Below are positions 42,078 to 42,178 of a stretch of DNA of 42,178 nucleotides, one piece after another. Made by a program: the position numbers and the translations under genes. Below the pieces are notes generated by a model. It did no database searches and was not told the origin of the DNA. It saw only the letters and a program-made list of their open reading frames with translations. Every line of letters starts with the position of its first letter. The stretch's first letter is position 1. This DNA comes from Bacteroidota bacterium (lineage in GTDB: Bacteria; Bacteroidota; Bacteroidia; Chitinophagales; Saprospiraceae), in assembly GCA_014190515.1 (NCBI GenBank), contig BJGN01000011.1, positions 1 through 42,178 on the forward strand, given 5' to 3'.

Positions 42078-42178
42078 ATAATGACACCTTTGGAGAATAC
42101 TGGATTCTAAGTGAAGATAACTTTATAAACTGGAAGTAATACTTGCGAATATAGTATATTTTATGATTGTAAATGATT

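Overview
The window is from a Bacteroidota chromosome, plausibly of a Saprospirales, Chitinophagales or Cytophagales-like lineage, though the genus cannot be named from sequence alone. The evidence is moderately AT-rich DNA, -7 boxes of the TAnnTTTG type, few Shine-Dalgarno sequences, a gliding-type (T9SS type B) C-terminal sorting domain, a PorP/SprF-family outer-membrane protein, a TPR/transmembrane/LuxR-type regulator, and paralogous PD-(D/E)XK proteins of the DUF1703 and Rpn types. No rRNA, tRNA, insertion sequence, CRISPR array or prophage was seen.

Left part (1-10,200). The window opens in the last codons of a DUF1703-like nuclease-fold protein. Next come a secreted 831-residue protein with a metzincin-type zinc motif and then a plus-strand polysaccharide/sulfate-ester set: a sulfatase, a 1303-residue fusion (DUF6807/PmoA-like, PVC-type dehydrogenase, HEAT-like, cytochrome c), a GH11 endo-xylanase and an alpha/beta hydrolase. 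All but the hydrolase carry clear signal peptides, so this looks like an extracytoplasmic glycan-processing cluster without SusC/SusD.

Middle part (10,200-20,150). An Rpn-family nuclease/transposase-like gene (minus) has a 12-bp tandem repeat. A 393-bp divergent intergenic region holds a REP-like palindrome and a probable operator/promoter. A four-gene plus-strand run follows: GNAT-nitrilase fusion, DUF2892 membrane protein, DUF6132 membrane protein and a C-terminally truncated rhodanese, ending in a hairpin. Then come two tandem secreted M1 metallopeptidases, a secreted double-NIPSNAP protein, and a convergent Tat-exported PLP aminotransferase.

Right part (19,194-42,077), all minus strand. 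In transcription order it holds a TPR/TM/LuxR-type regulator, a 6649-residue adhesin, and a PorP/SprF-family protein 7 bp after the adhesin stop. The adhesin has a signal peptide, about 3,390 residues of beta-helix-like repeats with eight super-repeats, 23 Ig-like repeats of about 85 residues interrupted by three copies of a ~322-residue composite module (PKD/SprB-like), and a type B sorting domain. The arrangement suggests one locus that senses, makes and exports a giant surface protein. A perfect 28-bp palindrome lies within the adhesin's signal-peptide codons and is the most unexpected small-scale signal in the window.
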